A DNA stretch of 64,000 nt from an uncultured bacterium (GTDB lineage: Bacteria; Planctomycetota; UBA8108; UBA1146), in assembly GCA_913056395.1 (NCBI GenBank), contig CAJXMG010000013.1:1-64000 (forward strand), read 5' to 3'. Below, in pieces: positions 17,210 to 26,900 of the stretch (position 1 is the stretch's first letter; the number at the start of each line of letters is the position of its first letter). A program made the position numbers and the translations under genes. The notes under the pieces were generated by a model. It did no database searches. It was not told the origin of the DNA and saw only the letters and a list, made by a program, of their open reading frames with translations.

Positions 17210-18666
17210 AGATGAATCCTCAGGACCAACATTTTTTGGAGCACCATCAGGAAATCACCCGGCGCTGGTTTCTGGGCCGCATCGGCTTGGGCATAGGCGG
17301 AATCGCTTTTTCAGGTATGGGCCAGAAACTGTTTGCTGATACGAGTACCGAGACTTCATGGATCAGTGGAAATCCTCACTTCAAACCTCGTGCTCGCAGA
17401 GTCATCGCCATTCACCTGGCGGGATCTCCTCCACAGCAGGATCTCTTCGATCCAAAGCCCCTGCTCAAGGAGCTGGATGGACAACCGTGCCCGGACCATC
17501 TGATGGAAAACGAGATTTTTCCATTCATCAAAGGTCACCCGAAAATCCTCGCCAGCCCCTACGATTTCCAGCGTCATGCAAAAACCGGCATGCAGTTTTC
17601 AGAACTGATGCCGGAGTTGAGCAAAGTCTCCGAAGAAATTTGCATGATCCACTCGATGCATACCGATCAATTCAATCATGCTCCAGCACAGATGTTCATC
17701 TACACCGGATCGCCCCGTTTCGGACGCCCGTCGATGGGTTCCTGGCTGACGTGGGGCCTCGGTAGTGCCAATCAGAATCTGCCCTCCTATGTCGTTCTCG
17801 TTTCAGGAGGCAAAACTCCCAGCTCCGGAAAGAGTGTCTGGGGCTCCGGGTTTCTTCCTTCGGTGCATCAGGGAGTTCAGTGTCGAACCAGCGGCGACCC
17901 GGTTCTCTATCTGGGGAATCCGCCCGGAATCGATGGGGTGACCCGTCGTGGCAGTATCGATGCGATTCAGGCCCTGGACCGTATCGCTGCCACAAAAGAT
18001 GCGGACCCTGAAACGATTACCCGAATCGAGCAGTACGAACTCGCCTATCGCATGCAGACTTCAGTCCCCGAGGTAATGGACCTTGGCAAGGAAGACCCCA
18101 AGACCCTGGAGATGTATGGCATCGGCGATGAACCGTCCAGCTTCGCCCGCAATTGCCTGCTTGCCCGCAGGATGGTGGAACAGGACGTTCGCTTCGTTCA
18201 ACTCTTCGACTGGGGCTGGGATACTCATGGCACCAATCCCAGTGACGACATCATTCACCAACTGCCCAAGAAATGTCAGGAGACCGATCGACCGGTTGCT
18301 GCACTGATCAGGGATCTGCGTCAACGGGGCCTGCTCGATGACACCCTGGTGGTCTGGACAGGAGAGTTTGGCCGTACCGCGATGAATGAAGAGCGGAATG
18401 GCTCCACCTATCTCGGTCGCGATCACCACCCCCATTGCTACTCGATGTGGATGGCCGGAGGGGGCGTCAAAGGGGGCTACACCCATGGCGAGACGGACGA
18501 ATTCGGTTATCGCATCACCCGTGACCCTGTCGGGGTCCACGATCTGCAGGCAACGATCCTGCATCTGATGGGATTCAACCATGAACAGTTGACCTATCCC
18601 TATCAAGGGCGCGATTTCCGCCTTACCGATGTGCACGGAAATGTCATCAGGGATCTGCTGGCTTAA
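17206..18666 (+). CDS. DUF1501 protein with twin-arginine signal
   Basis: 486 residues. The N-terminus has a Tat motif (TRRWFLGRIG) and hydrophobic core, so it is predicted to be exported folded. The rest matches DUF1501, a sulfatase/alkaline-phosphatase-like fold: HLAGSPPQQDLFDPKP near the start, MHTDQFNHAPAQMF, the DWGWDTHGTN metal-site-like stretch and WTGEFGRTAMNEERNG, then GRDHHPHCYSMWMAGGG. Its start overlaps the stop of the cytochrome-type gene (ATGA), which predicts co-production and perhaps a complex. Substrate unknown. Confidence 0.92.
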   Translation: MKMNPQDQHFLEHHQEITRRWFLGRIGLGIGGIAFSGMGQKLFADTSTETSWISGNPHFKPRARRVIAIHLAGSPPQQDLFDPKPLLKELDGQPCPDHLMENEIFPFIKGHPKILASPYDFQRHAKTGMQFSELMPELSKVSEEICMIHSMHTDQFNHAPAQMFIYTGSPRFGRPSMGSWLTWGLGSANQNLPSYVVLVSGGKTPSSGKSVWGSGFLPSVHQGVQCRTSGDPVLYLGNPPGIDGVTRRGSIDAIQALDRIAATKDADPETITRIEQYELAYRMQTSVPEVMDLGKEDPKTLEMYGIGDEPSSFARNCLLARRMVEQDVRFVQLFDWGWDTHGTNPSDDIIHQLPKKCQETDRPVAALIRDLRQRGLLDDTLVVWTGEFGRTAMNEERNGSTYLGRDHHPHCYSMWMAGGGVKGGYTHGETDEFGYRITRDPVGVHDLQATILHLMGFNHEQLTYPYQGRDFRLTDVHGNVIRDLLA

Positions 18667-18680
18667 GAGACCATTCGGAT

Positions 18681-20450
18681 CTAGGGCAAGACCCAACACT
18701 GATCGATTTGGCTGTTGAGCAAATTCACATCGGGCCCTGGGAAGGGAAAGGGCTGTGCGGGAGGAGATCCACCGGAGAACAACAATGAGATGGTTTGGAT
18801 CGCATCGGTCACAGAGATAAAACCGTCATCCTGAAAATCACAGGCTTCCACACAACCGGTGACTTCTTCCCCATTGAATAAATAGCCCAGAACCAACAGG
18901 GCATCCGCAATTTCCACCGCCTGATTTCCGTTACAGTCTCCCCGCACGAAACAGTGGCCATAACCGGGAGCCTCATGGGCACCGAGATCACGCCGCAGTC
19001 CCTGAGGTCGGATGACTCCGTCGATGTCAGTCGCCGGCAACTCTGGATATTCGTCGGTCCCTTCATCGATGGCTGCCGAACACTCACCCGGATACCCGAA
19101 ATCATCCAGCTCAGCATCCTGCTGAAACACCAGCGGGTCATCCGGATCTGCTCCCTGCATCAAAACGTGAATCAAATCGAAGCTGGACTGTGGACCAGTG
19201 GAGACTCCCGTTTCCTGCTGGGCCCGATTGCGCCAGATGATGCAATTGACGAGTGTCGGGAAACAAAGGTTGTCAGCACGAATACCGCCACCCAAACCGA
19301 GAGTGGCATTTCGGTCGAGTGTGCAGTGGAGAATCTGGGGTGAAACATCCTCGGCACAGCCGATTCCACCGCCTGAAACGGTTGCCTGATTATCCAGAAT
19401 CAGGCAGTTCTCCACGAGAGGATCGCCGAAGAAGCGCAACATCATGCCACCCCCACGCTGATCCGCACTGTTACCCACGATTCTCAATCTGCGATACGTG
19501 GAGAAGTTCTCAAAACTGTAGATTCCACCGCCGTCGTTGTCCGCACTGTTGAGGGTGATCTCACTGTCGACCAGGTCAACTGTGGAGAAATGGGTAATCC
19601 CTAAACCTCCACCATCACTGGCCGTATTCTGGATCACCTGGAGTCCACTGACTGAAAAGTTGGCAAACTGCTCGAAGAGGCCACCGCCTCCTTCATCAAA
19701 AGCCTGATTGCCATCAATCAGGCAATTCGACATCGTTCCGATCGCCCCTGACATCATGAATCCACCACCGGACTCACTGCTATTTGCCATGAAATTGCAG
19801 TCATCGATGGTCAACTCTGCTTCATTGCCGGCGAACAAACCGCCCCCCCAGGCATAGGCCGTGTTATCGATAAAATCACACTGGGAAATTTCGCAAGATC
19901 CTCCGTCGATAGATACTCCTGCTCCCTGATTGGCGAAGTTACCCATGAATGTGCAACCCGTGAGAATCACAGCCGACTCTTCAGCATGTAATCCGCCACC
20001 ATTGGACGATGTGTTCCCCACAAAATTGCAGTTCTCAATTACCGCGGAAGATTGGAGAATGATCACTCCACCACCACAAATCGTAAGAGGATCTCCACAG
20101 CTGACCCCGAAGCCATTCTGGAGAGTGAACCCTTCCAACCGACTGCTCCCTGAAGGTGCATCGATCTTTGCTACTGACAAAAAAGAAGCCGCTCCCTCAA
20201 GAATCGTCAGGTCTGGCCCATCAACCCCGATCACCTCAATCGCTTTGCCAGAAAAATCGACGAACTCCTCATAGGTTCCCTGGGATACGAGAACGCGATC
20301 ACCGTCATTGGAAGCGGCGATCGCTTCCGCGATGGTCGCAAACTGATCGGGCACAAACCGATCCGCCGCCCAAACCGTGGTTGGGAAGAACACAAGAATC
20401 AGCAAACAGAGAAGAATATGACGCATATTGGACCTGCTCCCGCGTTTCAT
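18681..20450 (-). CDS. Secreted parallel beta-helix protein with dockerin-like tail
   Basis: About 589 residues if started at the ATG that overlaps the upstream stop as TGATG (20448-20450); an internal ATG at 20424-20426 gives a more compact signal peptide (MRHILLCLLILVFFPTTVWA). After the signal comes FVPDQFATIAEAIAASNDGD, the start of a pectin-lyase-like right-handed helix, then many ~22-residue coils with GG(G) turns such as NSSESGGGFMMSGA, DNDGGGIYSFEN and ATVSGGGIGCAED. The end has two EF-hand-like repeats (GDCNGNQAVEIADALLVLGYLF, shortened here in both flanks) and SGGSPPAQPFPFPG. It resembles the choice-of-anchor, probable surface or matrix proteins of planctomycetes. No pectinase catalytic residues are evident. 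Confidence 0.85.
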   Translation of the reverse strand: MKRGSRSNMRHILLCLLILVFFPTTVWAADRFVPDQFATIAEAIAASNDGDRVLVSQGTYEEFVDFSGKAIEVIGVDGPDLTILEGAASFLSVAKIDAPSGSSRLEGFTLQNGFGVSCGDPLTICGGGVIILQSSAVIENCNFVGNTSSNGGGLHAEESAVILTGCTFMGNFANQGAGVSIDGGSCEISQCDFIDNTAYAWGGGLFAGNEAELTIDDCNFMANSSESGGGFMMSGAIGTMSNCLIDGNQAFDEGGGGLFEQFANFSVSGLQVIQNTASDGGGLGITHFSTVDLVDSEITLNSADNDGGGIYSFENFSTYRRLRIVGNSADQRGGGMMLRFFGDPLVENCLILDNQATVSGGGIGCAEDVSPQILHCTLDRNATLGLGGGIRADNLCFPTLVNCIIWRNRAQQETGVSTGPQSSFDLIHVLMQGADPDDPLVFQQDAELDDFGYPGECSAAIDEGTDEYPELPATDIDGVIRPQGLRRDLGAHEAPGYGHCFVRGDCNGNQAVEIADALLVLGYLFNGEEVTGCVEACDFQDDGFISVTDAIQTISLLFSGGSPPAQPFPFPGPDVNLLNSQIDQCWVLP

Positions 20451-21364
20451 CAGGGGCATTCCGGACAACCACCGGAAGGTTGAATGCAGTTGAAATCATC
20501 GTCTCCGGGGTAGTCTTCCAGTCCGCACTCCGGGTAGGGATAAGGCGGTGCGATACCGATACCAAAGACAAAATAAAGCGTGAACACCACATCGGTAATG
20601 TTGTAGAAACCATCATCGTCTGCGTCAGCAGCGTCCATGCAGCTCGGCTGTACTCCATCCGTAAAAAGATAATGCAGTGAGAAGATCGGATCCGCGACAT
20701 CGACGATGCCATCGTTGTTGCTGTCGCCACGGATGAACAATGCCGTAGCCGGTACGCAGATCTCTCCTGGATAGGTCAATACAGGTGGAATTGACTGGTT
20801 ACCAATCACGACCCTGTTCGACAGAAACACTCCTCCGGTTCCGTTGATGTTGTCACAGAACTCCACTGTGTAACATTCGAAACACTGGGCATCTTCCGGC
20901 GCATAAAACTCAAAATAGCCAATCTCTTGCGGAAGGAAGCTTGGCGGAACCGTCTGGCCGGCAAAGGGTGGCAGGAAATCGACGAGAATACCGATGAGAA
21001 TTTCTCGGCCATCCCCATCGTCGTCATCATTGTCAAACTGCTGTTCAACGTACTCCGCTCCCACATCTTCGAGCACCGTGTTTTCGATGGAGAAGGAACC
21101 CGGCAAGGCAATCAGTGGTGATTCGAAACAGGCGGCAATCGTGAATCCCTGAATGTTGCTGGAAGGATCGATGAAGAAGAATGAAAATTCCTCCACACCC
21201 CCTGGCTGAATACGGGCCTGAGGATTGTAGATTTGTGGGCCATGGGCTCCACCGAGATAGATGGTGTCATCCGCTCCTGGAAGAGATCCAGTGACCGTTA
21301 TTCCTGTCATCAGGGCTAGGAATGCAATACTTCTCAGTACCGGCTTGAGGCTGGGCAGGGACAT
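20450..21364 (-). CDS. Secreted protein with cohesin-like beta domain and dockerin-like tail
   Basis: 304 residues with an N-terminal signal (SIAFLALMTGITVTGSLPGA). Residues ~35-195 form an all-beta region with IQPGGVEEFSFFFID and an acidic loop (DNDDDDGDG), similar in layout to cohesin or CBM-like modules. Residues ~210-275 hold two calcium-loop repeats, GDSNNDGIVDVADPIF and ADADDDGFYNITDVVF, each followed by a hydrophobic helix, that is, a dockerin-like pair. The chain ends in FNCIQPSGGCPECP. The beta-helix gene starts in the last base of its stop, so the two secreted proteins are coupled and may act together outside the cell. Confidence 0.8.
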   Translation of the reverse strand: MSLPSLKPVLRSIAFLALMTGITVTGSLPGADDTIYLGGAHGPQIYNPQARIQPGGVEEFSFFFIDPSSNIQGFTIAACFESPLIALPGSFSIENTVLEDVGAEYVEQQFDNDDDDGDGREILIGILVDFLPPFAGQTVPPSFLPQEIGYFEFYAPEDAQCFECYTVEFCDNINGTGGVFLSNRVVIGNQSIPPVLTYPGEICVPATALFIRGDSNNDGIVDVADPIFSLHYLFTDGVQPSCMDAADADDDGFYNITDVVFTLYFVFGIGIAPPYPYPECGLEDYPGDDDFNCIQPSGGCPECP

Positions 21365-21525
21365 GTTTTTCTTCCGCTTTTGAATATCTTCATCGCTCGA
21401 GACCGTGAATATCCGCAGTTAACCCACGGACCTCCGGCTGAATAACTGCTCCAAGTAAACTGACATTAATGACCGACCGCAATAACCAAGATAAAATTAA
21501 TATGCTAACAAAATGCTATATACAA

Positions 21526-21540
21526 CCGGAATACTTCCGG
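21526..21540. terminator. Short inverted repeat just behind the MoeB-like gene
   Basis: CCGGAA and TTCCGG flank a 3-base loop, two bases beyond the stop of the minus-strand gene at 21543. On that strand the stem is followed by TTGTATATAG, only weakly U-rich. A terminator is plausible but not certain. Confidence 0.35.
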
Positions 21541-21542
21541 GG

Positions 21543-22643
21543 CTAACAGTGATTACACTCGCAGCCCTTGTCAATGGGAAGCTGGATCTTCCTGTGGTCC
21601 CCCGAGAGAGTATCCAGGGCCAAAATAGTGCCTATCAGTGGTTTTCCGAAACCTGCGATCAGCTTCAAGGCTTCCAGAGATTGATAAATTCCTACCAAAC
21701 CGGGCAAAACTCCCAAAACTCCCACTTCTGCACAACTGCCGCAGTCCTCAGCGGAAGGAGGGCTCGGATGAAGGCACCGAAGGCAAGGCCCCCCTTGGGC
21801 GGGGTGGAAGACGGTCACGATTCCCTCAAATTTGTGAACCGCACCATGGATCACAGGGATCCCCTCTTTTACCGCTGCGTCATTAACAATGAATCGGGTC
21901 TCAAAGTTGTCACAGGCATCGACGATGACATCCATCCCGGAGATCAGCTCATTGACATTCTCTTTGTTCAAACGCCGGGAAACCTCTCTCACCTGGATCT
22001 CCGGATTCATCCCCCTGAGAGCGCTCGCTGCCAGAGGGGCCTTCTGCTCACCCACATCCCGGGTTTGGAAAAGCACCTGTCTGGGAAGGTTGGAGAGATC
22101 CACGCGATCGTCATCGACCAGTGTCAGATTTCCCACTCCCGCTGCCGCCAGATAGGTCGCCGCAGGACAACCCAGGCCACCGGCTCCGATGATCAACACT
22201 TTGGAGGAGAGAAGTTTCCGTTGCCCTTCGAGGCCGATTTCGGGAAGCCGAAGTTGACTGCGATATCTTTCCCCTGCCGCCACTTCCGAAGCAGAAGCGT
22301 GCGATTCGACCTGATAGTTTTCCTGCAGCCATTCAACAAACCCCCCGGACATGGAGAAAGATTTATCCCAGCCCTGGGATCGCAAAAACCGGATGGCGTG
22401 AAGTGATCGGACTCCGTGAGCACAATAGACCACGAGAGGAAGGTCAGGGTTCAGCCGACGGGACACTTCACCCGGAACAGAGTGGAGAGGAATATGAACG
22501 GCCCCCGGGAGGATTCCATCCTCCAGCTCGTAGTCCTCACGGACATCAAGAATCTGCGGAGGGTTCTCCCCTGCGAGCCACTCACTGACTCTGTGGGGAG
22601 TACACTCTTCCCCTGTGAACTCAGGTTCACTGTTTCCGTTCAT
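21543..22643 (-). CDS. Rhodanese + MoeB/ThiF-type sulfur-carrier adenylyltransferase
   Basis: 366 residues. The N-terminal ~110 residues are a rhodanese domain with catalytic loop CAHGVRS and the ILDVREDYELEDGILPGAVHIP start. From ~125 on a MoeB/ThiF/UBA domain follows: RYRSQLRLPEIGLEGQRKL, nucleotide loop IIGAGGLGCPAATYL, the NLPRQVLF segment with the adenylation Arg, DACDNFETR and the CLRC pair; a second Cys cluster lies at the extreme C-terminus (CECNHC), giving the usual four-Cys zinc site. It would adenylate and sulfurate a ubiquitin-like carrier (ThiS, MoaD or similar). In MOCS3/MoeZ-type fusions the rhodanese is C-terminal; here it is N-terminal. The carrier gene is not in the window. 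Confidence 0.88.
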   Translation of the reverse strand: MNGNSEPEFTGEECTPHRVSEWLAGENPPQILDVREDYELEDGILPGAVHIPLHSVPGEVSRRLNPDLPLVVYCAHGVRSLHAIRFLRSQGWDKSFSMSGGFVEWLQENYQVESHASASEVAAGERYRSQLRLPEIGLEGQRKLLSSKVLIIGAGGLGCPAATYLAAAGVGNLTLVDDDRVDLSNLPRQVLFQTRDVGEQKAPLAASALRGMNPEIQVREVSRRLNKENVNELISGMDVIVDACDNFETRFIVNDAAVKEGIPVIHGAVHKFEGIVTVFHPAQGGPCLRCLHPSPPSAEDCGSCAEVGVLGVLPGLVGIYQSLEALKLIAGFGKPLIGTILALDTLSGDHRKIQLPIDKGCECNHC

Positions 22644-22667
22644 TGATTCACTCCGTGATAAATCCGG

Positions 22668-22681
22668 GTTGCCATGGCAAC
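22668..22681. promoter_or_regulatory. 14-bp perfect palindrome upstream of the MoeB-like gene
   Basis: GTTGCCATGGCAAC is its own reverse complement. It lies 25 bases upstream of the minus-strand start at 22643, in the gap to the divergent gene at 22805. Its position suits an operator for either gene; no regulator is encoded nearby. Confidence 0.35.
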
Positions 22682-22804
22682 AGAGATCAGAAGCATGACA
22701 TCCCTCTCACTATGATCTAGACTGAGTGTCACCGTTGTCAGGGAGGGCGACAAGGCCTCTCCACTCCCCTGTTCAGGCCCGATTCAGGAAAGGCCAGCCT
22801 CCGG

Positions 22805-23713
22805 ATGGATCAGGACCACAGCCAGATCAATGATTATACGCGCGGCTTCCTGCAGAAGGCTCTGGACAAAGGAATCATCGATTCCGGACAATTTGATTTT
22901 CTCCTCGATTCTCTGACTACTGTGCCGGATTCACTCGAATCCGGTCTTGATCCCGAGATTGCGGGTCAATTTATCCAGACCACCCTCCAACTGATCGAGG
23001 TCTGCCTCGATGACAGGGAGCGCCCCCGATCGGGGTTTGTGAACCCCATCATTCAGAAAGAACTGGACCAGTGGTGCAAAAAAGAGGGTGGCAAGAAATG
23101 GCGGCTGACCAACGTCAATGACGGAGGGCGCAGTGGCAAGGATCGCCAGTTCACTTTTGGTCAGGTGAAACAGAATCCTGACGACCCCGATGACCCCTCC
23201 TTCTTTGGGGGAGTCTGGACGGCGGACTGTGATGGAAAAATTCGTCGGGTCGCCTTCGCCATCGTTGCCAACGTTATCCCAGGGAGCGAAGAGTGGCAGC
23301 CGGTGAGTGGCACGTCAGAGGAGTTGTCAAATCTCGAATCACAAGTCCGGGGTAGAGGACCTCACCCATGGAAACTGCAAGTCGAACCGGACACCCCCCT
23401 CGGACAATGGATCGCCAAACTTTCAGGTACCACCAATATTGGCCAACATTGCGGACACATCCCATTGGGTGTTTTGGGAGAAGCGGTTCGCAGGGCACTG
23501 GAACCACGGGGTCTGAGTCACCTCTTGCTGGGACCGAGCCGCAGGGACCCTCCCACAGAACCCTGGCATACCGGATCCTTTCTCCAAAGGATCGGCGACA
23601 GTTTCGATTTCTCCTGGCGAGGCCATGCTGTTGAAAATCGCAGCAACAGTATTGTCGAAGCCCGTTGCGTGATCGGTGTTCGTGGAAAAATCCTGCAAAT
23701 CATCGGATCCTAG
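22805..23713 (+). CDS. Protein of unknown function
   Basis: 302 residues, soluble, no signal peptide or membrane segment. The first ~90 residues look helical (NDYTRGFLQKALDKGIID, GQFIQTTLQLIEVCLDDRE). The rest mixes strands and loops, with a Trp/Lys-rich stretch (DQWCKKEGGKKWRLTNVN), a Pro/Asp-rich stretch (QNPDDPDDPSFFGGVW) and HCGHIPLGVLGEAVRRAL. I recognise no domain. It stands alone between a divergent MoeB-like gene and the giant macroglobulin-like gene. Frame length and sensible codon use make it a credible gene. Confidence 0.6.
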   Translation: MDQDHSQINDYTRGFLQKALDKGIIDSGQFDFLLDSLTTVPDSLESGLDPEIAGQFIQTTLQLIEVCLDDRERPRSGFVNPIIQKELDQWCKKEGGKKWRLTNVNDGGRSGKDRQFTFGQVKQNPDDPDDPSFFGGVWTADCDGKIRRVAFAIVANVIPGSEEWQPVSGTSEELSNLESQVRGRGPHPWKLQVEPDTPLGQWIAKLSGTTNIGQHCGHIPLGVLGEAVRRALEPRGLSHLLLGPSRRDPPTEPWHTGSFLQRIGDSFDFSWRGHAVENRSNSIVEARCVIGVRGKILQIIGS

Positions 23714-23892
23714 GGAACACAAACCCAAAGACTGCCGTATTGCCATCGGAATCACACTTCGGTCACAGTTCCCAAGGGACATATCCCTGAAAAAGACCGC
23801 AAAACAGGTCTTCATTGGCCCAAATGAGACAGTGTATGCAGACCCATGTTTGTTTATGATGTGCAGAGGAAATCGCCAATAACCCCCCAAGA

Positions 23893-23919
23893 AGAAGAAC
23901 TCCTTGCCGAGGTTCTTCT
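23893..23919. repeat. Inverted repeat ahead of the macroglobulin-like gene
   Basis: AGAAGAAC (23893-23900) pairs with GTTCTTCT (23912-23919) over an 11-base loop. It lies 42 bases before the ATG at 23962 and about 180 bases after the previous stop. No T-run follows. It is either a weak terminator for the upstream gene or a leader hairpin. The rest of this 248-base gap shows nothing else I can name. Confidence 0.35.
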
Positions 23920-23961
23920 CAGATGATTTCCGCAGGTTTTCCCAACCTCTCTGGAGGATTC

Positions 23962-26900
23962 ATGAGACCCCTTTTCTACTCCCGCCCACAACAGTCACTC
24001 CCGGTTATCGAAGAGGCCCCCCGAGTCCAGTTCACTGCTGTCCTCGCTGCCGTCTCTTCATTCAGCCTTCTGCTTTTGCTGGCCGCTCCTGCATTGGCCC
24101 AATCAGACGCTGAAAAGCCCGTGGATCCGGAGTTGCTTCCCATCGCGGGAAGCTCCATCCCCAAGGATCTCAGAGAAGCCATGATTCTTGGAAAGGTGAC
24201 AGAGGGTCTCGAAATCCTCGATCGATTGGCAGAAGAAAAGCCTGAGCGTCGGGAAGACTGGCTCTTTTTCCACGCCTCATTGCTTGAACAAACAGATCAA
24301 TCGGAATCAGCACTCGATCTCTTACGCAAGTTGGAGTCGGAATACCCCAACGGCCGCTGGTTTCACAGGGTCCGGTTTATGAAAGCGCGACTCCTCAAGG
24401 ATTTGGGGAGATTTGGAGAAGCGCAGAGAATCATCGAACAGGAAACCCTGAGACTGCATTCAGAAGAGCGCCGTATCGAGCTGGCAAAGTTACTCATTGA
24501 AGAGGGCGATCTTCTTTCCGCTGAAAGAGATCCGGGAGTGGTTGAAGAGAAGCCCAGAGACCTCATCAAGGCGCATGCAGTCTACCAGCAAGCCGCTGAA
24601 TTGAACCCACCTGCACCACTTCTGGAAAAAGCGCTCTTCTCTATGGTTCGCTGCTCTGATGGAATTGGCTTCCCCCATGAGGATGACGATCGATATGTGG
24701 AAACTTTCGATTACCGGGAAAAACAGGGTAAAGAAGTGATCGAAGACGAATACTTCGGAAAAAACCTTCTCGCTGTTTTGCTGAGCCGCACCGATGGGAT
24801 GAGTCCGGTCACGAAACGCCGATCCCTCGAAGACCTCATCGCACGGATTGATAATGAAATCAGCGGGCACCCGTGGCGTGCTCGGTTCTTTTCTGAAAAT
24901 GTCGACAAAACTTTTGCTGAGATTCGCCAGGAATCACTCCGCCAGATCATCGACACCTATCGACAGCCGTCTTCACGACTGGCAGCGATGCGCAGGTTTA
25001 TCGAGGTTGGCGAAGGCCATCCACTTTACTGGGAAACCCGGTTCCAACTCGGAAGCATGATCGAGCAGACTTCAGGTGCTGAACAGGCCATCGATCATTG
25101 GCTTGAACTGTATGGAGAAATTCCGGCCCTCACTGAAGATTCGGAATTGGCCAAACTCAGATCCCGCACTCTCTTCACCGTCGGAAACACCCATTGGAAT
25201 TTGGCAAACCTGGAGAGTGCCCTCGATACTTTCCGTAAATATGTCAGCGAATTCCCTGACGGTGCAGAGTGGGCCCAATCTCAGGAAAACTGTATCGAAA
25301 TCGAAGCCCGGATCTGTGAACGACTCCTCTCTGAAGAGGATTACTCCGCGGCGCGAAATGCGATTGAGACTTTTTCGCAAAAGTATCCGATTCATGGCAA
25401 GACCCTCCCGCTGCTTTACCAATCCGCCAAAACCTGGGCTTCTGAAGCACGCTCGAAACTGGCAGATCTGGATCTACAGGAAGCCGATGTTCCGAAAGAA
25501 GTGAGCAACCTCCTTGAGAAGACCATCACCGAACTTCGTGCACTCAACGGCAAGTACCCCAGTGACAATGAAGGGCAAAGGGCCATCTTCGATGTTGCTG
25601 TAATTCTGGAAGAGGACTTGCTCAAGCCTGCTGATGCGGTGGAAGCCTATCGTGAGTGCTTCGGCGGCAGCTACGAATCTGCTGCCCGGTCGCGTCTTGA
25701 ACAACTGACGAAAATCGACCTTTCCATAGAAACGGAAAGGTTGTATCGCTCGACAGATGCTGCAAGTTTCACTCTGGATACCAGAAATATTGAGTCAGTC
25801 AGTGTCGATATCTTCCCCATCGACATCGAAGCCTATTTTCGTAAATACCAATCTCGGAAAAACATCGAGCAACTCGATCTGGACCTGATCGATCCCTGGA
25901 AGAGTTTCGACGTCGACGTTTTGGGCCATGAACCCTACCGTCCCTGTTCCCAGCGTGTGGATCTTCCGGTGGATGGGCAGGGCACATGGGCTGTAGTCGT
26001 CACTGCCGGCGAACTCAAGGCAACCACTCTTGTGGTTCGCACTGACCTGGACATGATCGTTCAAGCGGGTCGCAAGGACGTTCTGATCTACGCTCAGGAC
26101 ATGGTTCAAATGAAACCTGCCCCGCGGACGCGCATTCTGATCGCAACCCCGGGTCCCGATGATCAGCCTGTCATACAAGACGTTGTCACCGGCTCCGACG
26201 GAACGGTGAGAATCCAATACGATGGTTTGAAACTGGACGACAGCGTGCGGGTATTGGCCATCCGCGAAAATGACTCCGCTGTATCCGGTGTCGGCCTTGG
26301 CAACACGCTGGTGGCCAGAGGACTTTCCCCTTTGGGCCACATTCTGATGGATAGCGCCACCTATCAGCCGGGCGATTCTGTTCGCTGGAGTGCTCTCGTA
26401 AGAGACTTGAAGGACCAACAATGGAGCCTTCCTGCTGGTGAAACAGGGCGAGTCCGAATTTTTGATCCGGAAGGCGTGGAAATCTTCAGGGAAGAATCAC
26501 CGTTTGGTGATCTGGGAACCCTGCACGGATCTGTCGACCTTCCGACCAGTGCCCCGATGGGACTTTGGCGTCTGGAGATCGTTTCACCGAACGGCTTCAG
26601 GGCATCGCAAAACTTCAATGTCGAAGTTCCCAAACCGCTTCCGGTCCAATTGGATTTCACTGCTGTGCGAAACGTGTACGTCCGCGGTGAACAGATTGAA
26701 TTGAAAGTGTCCGCCCAGACCTGGTACGGGAAGCCTCTTGGCGGTACTGAAGTCAGTATCTTGCTTCCCTACCGAAATGAACAAATTGAGGAAAAACTGA
26801 TCCTCGATGATCAGGGTATTGCGACCTTCACCTTTGACTCCCGTACCGCTGAATCCTCAACCCTCAATTTTGTTGCGATTCTCCAAAGTGAGGGCATTCA

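Noticed and set aside
21513-22406. 297-residue plus-strand frame
   Set aside because: Antisense to the MoeB-like gene; no recognisable features.
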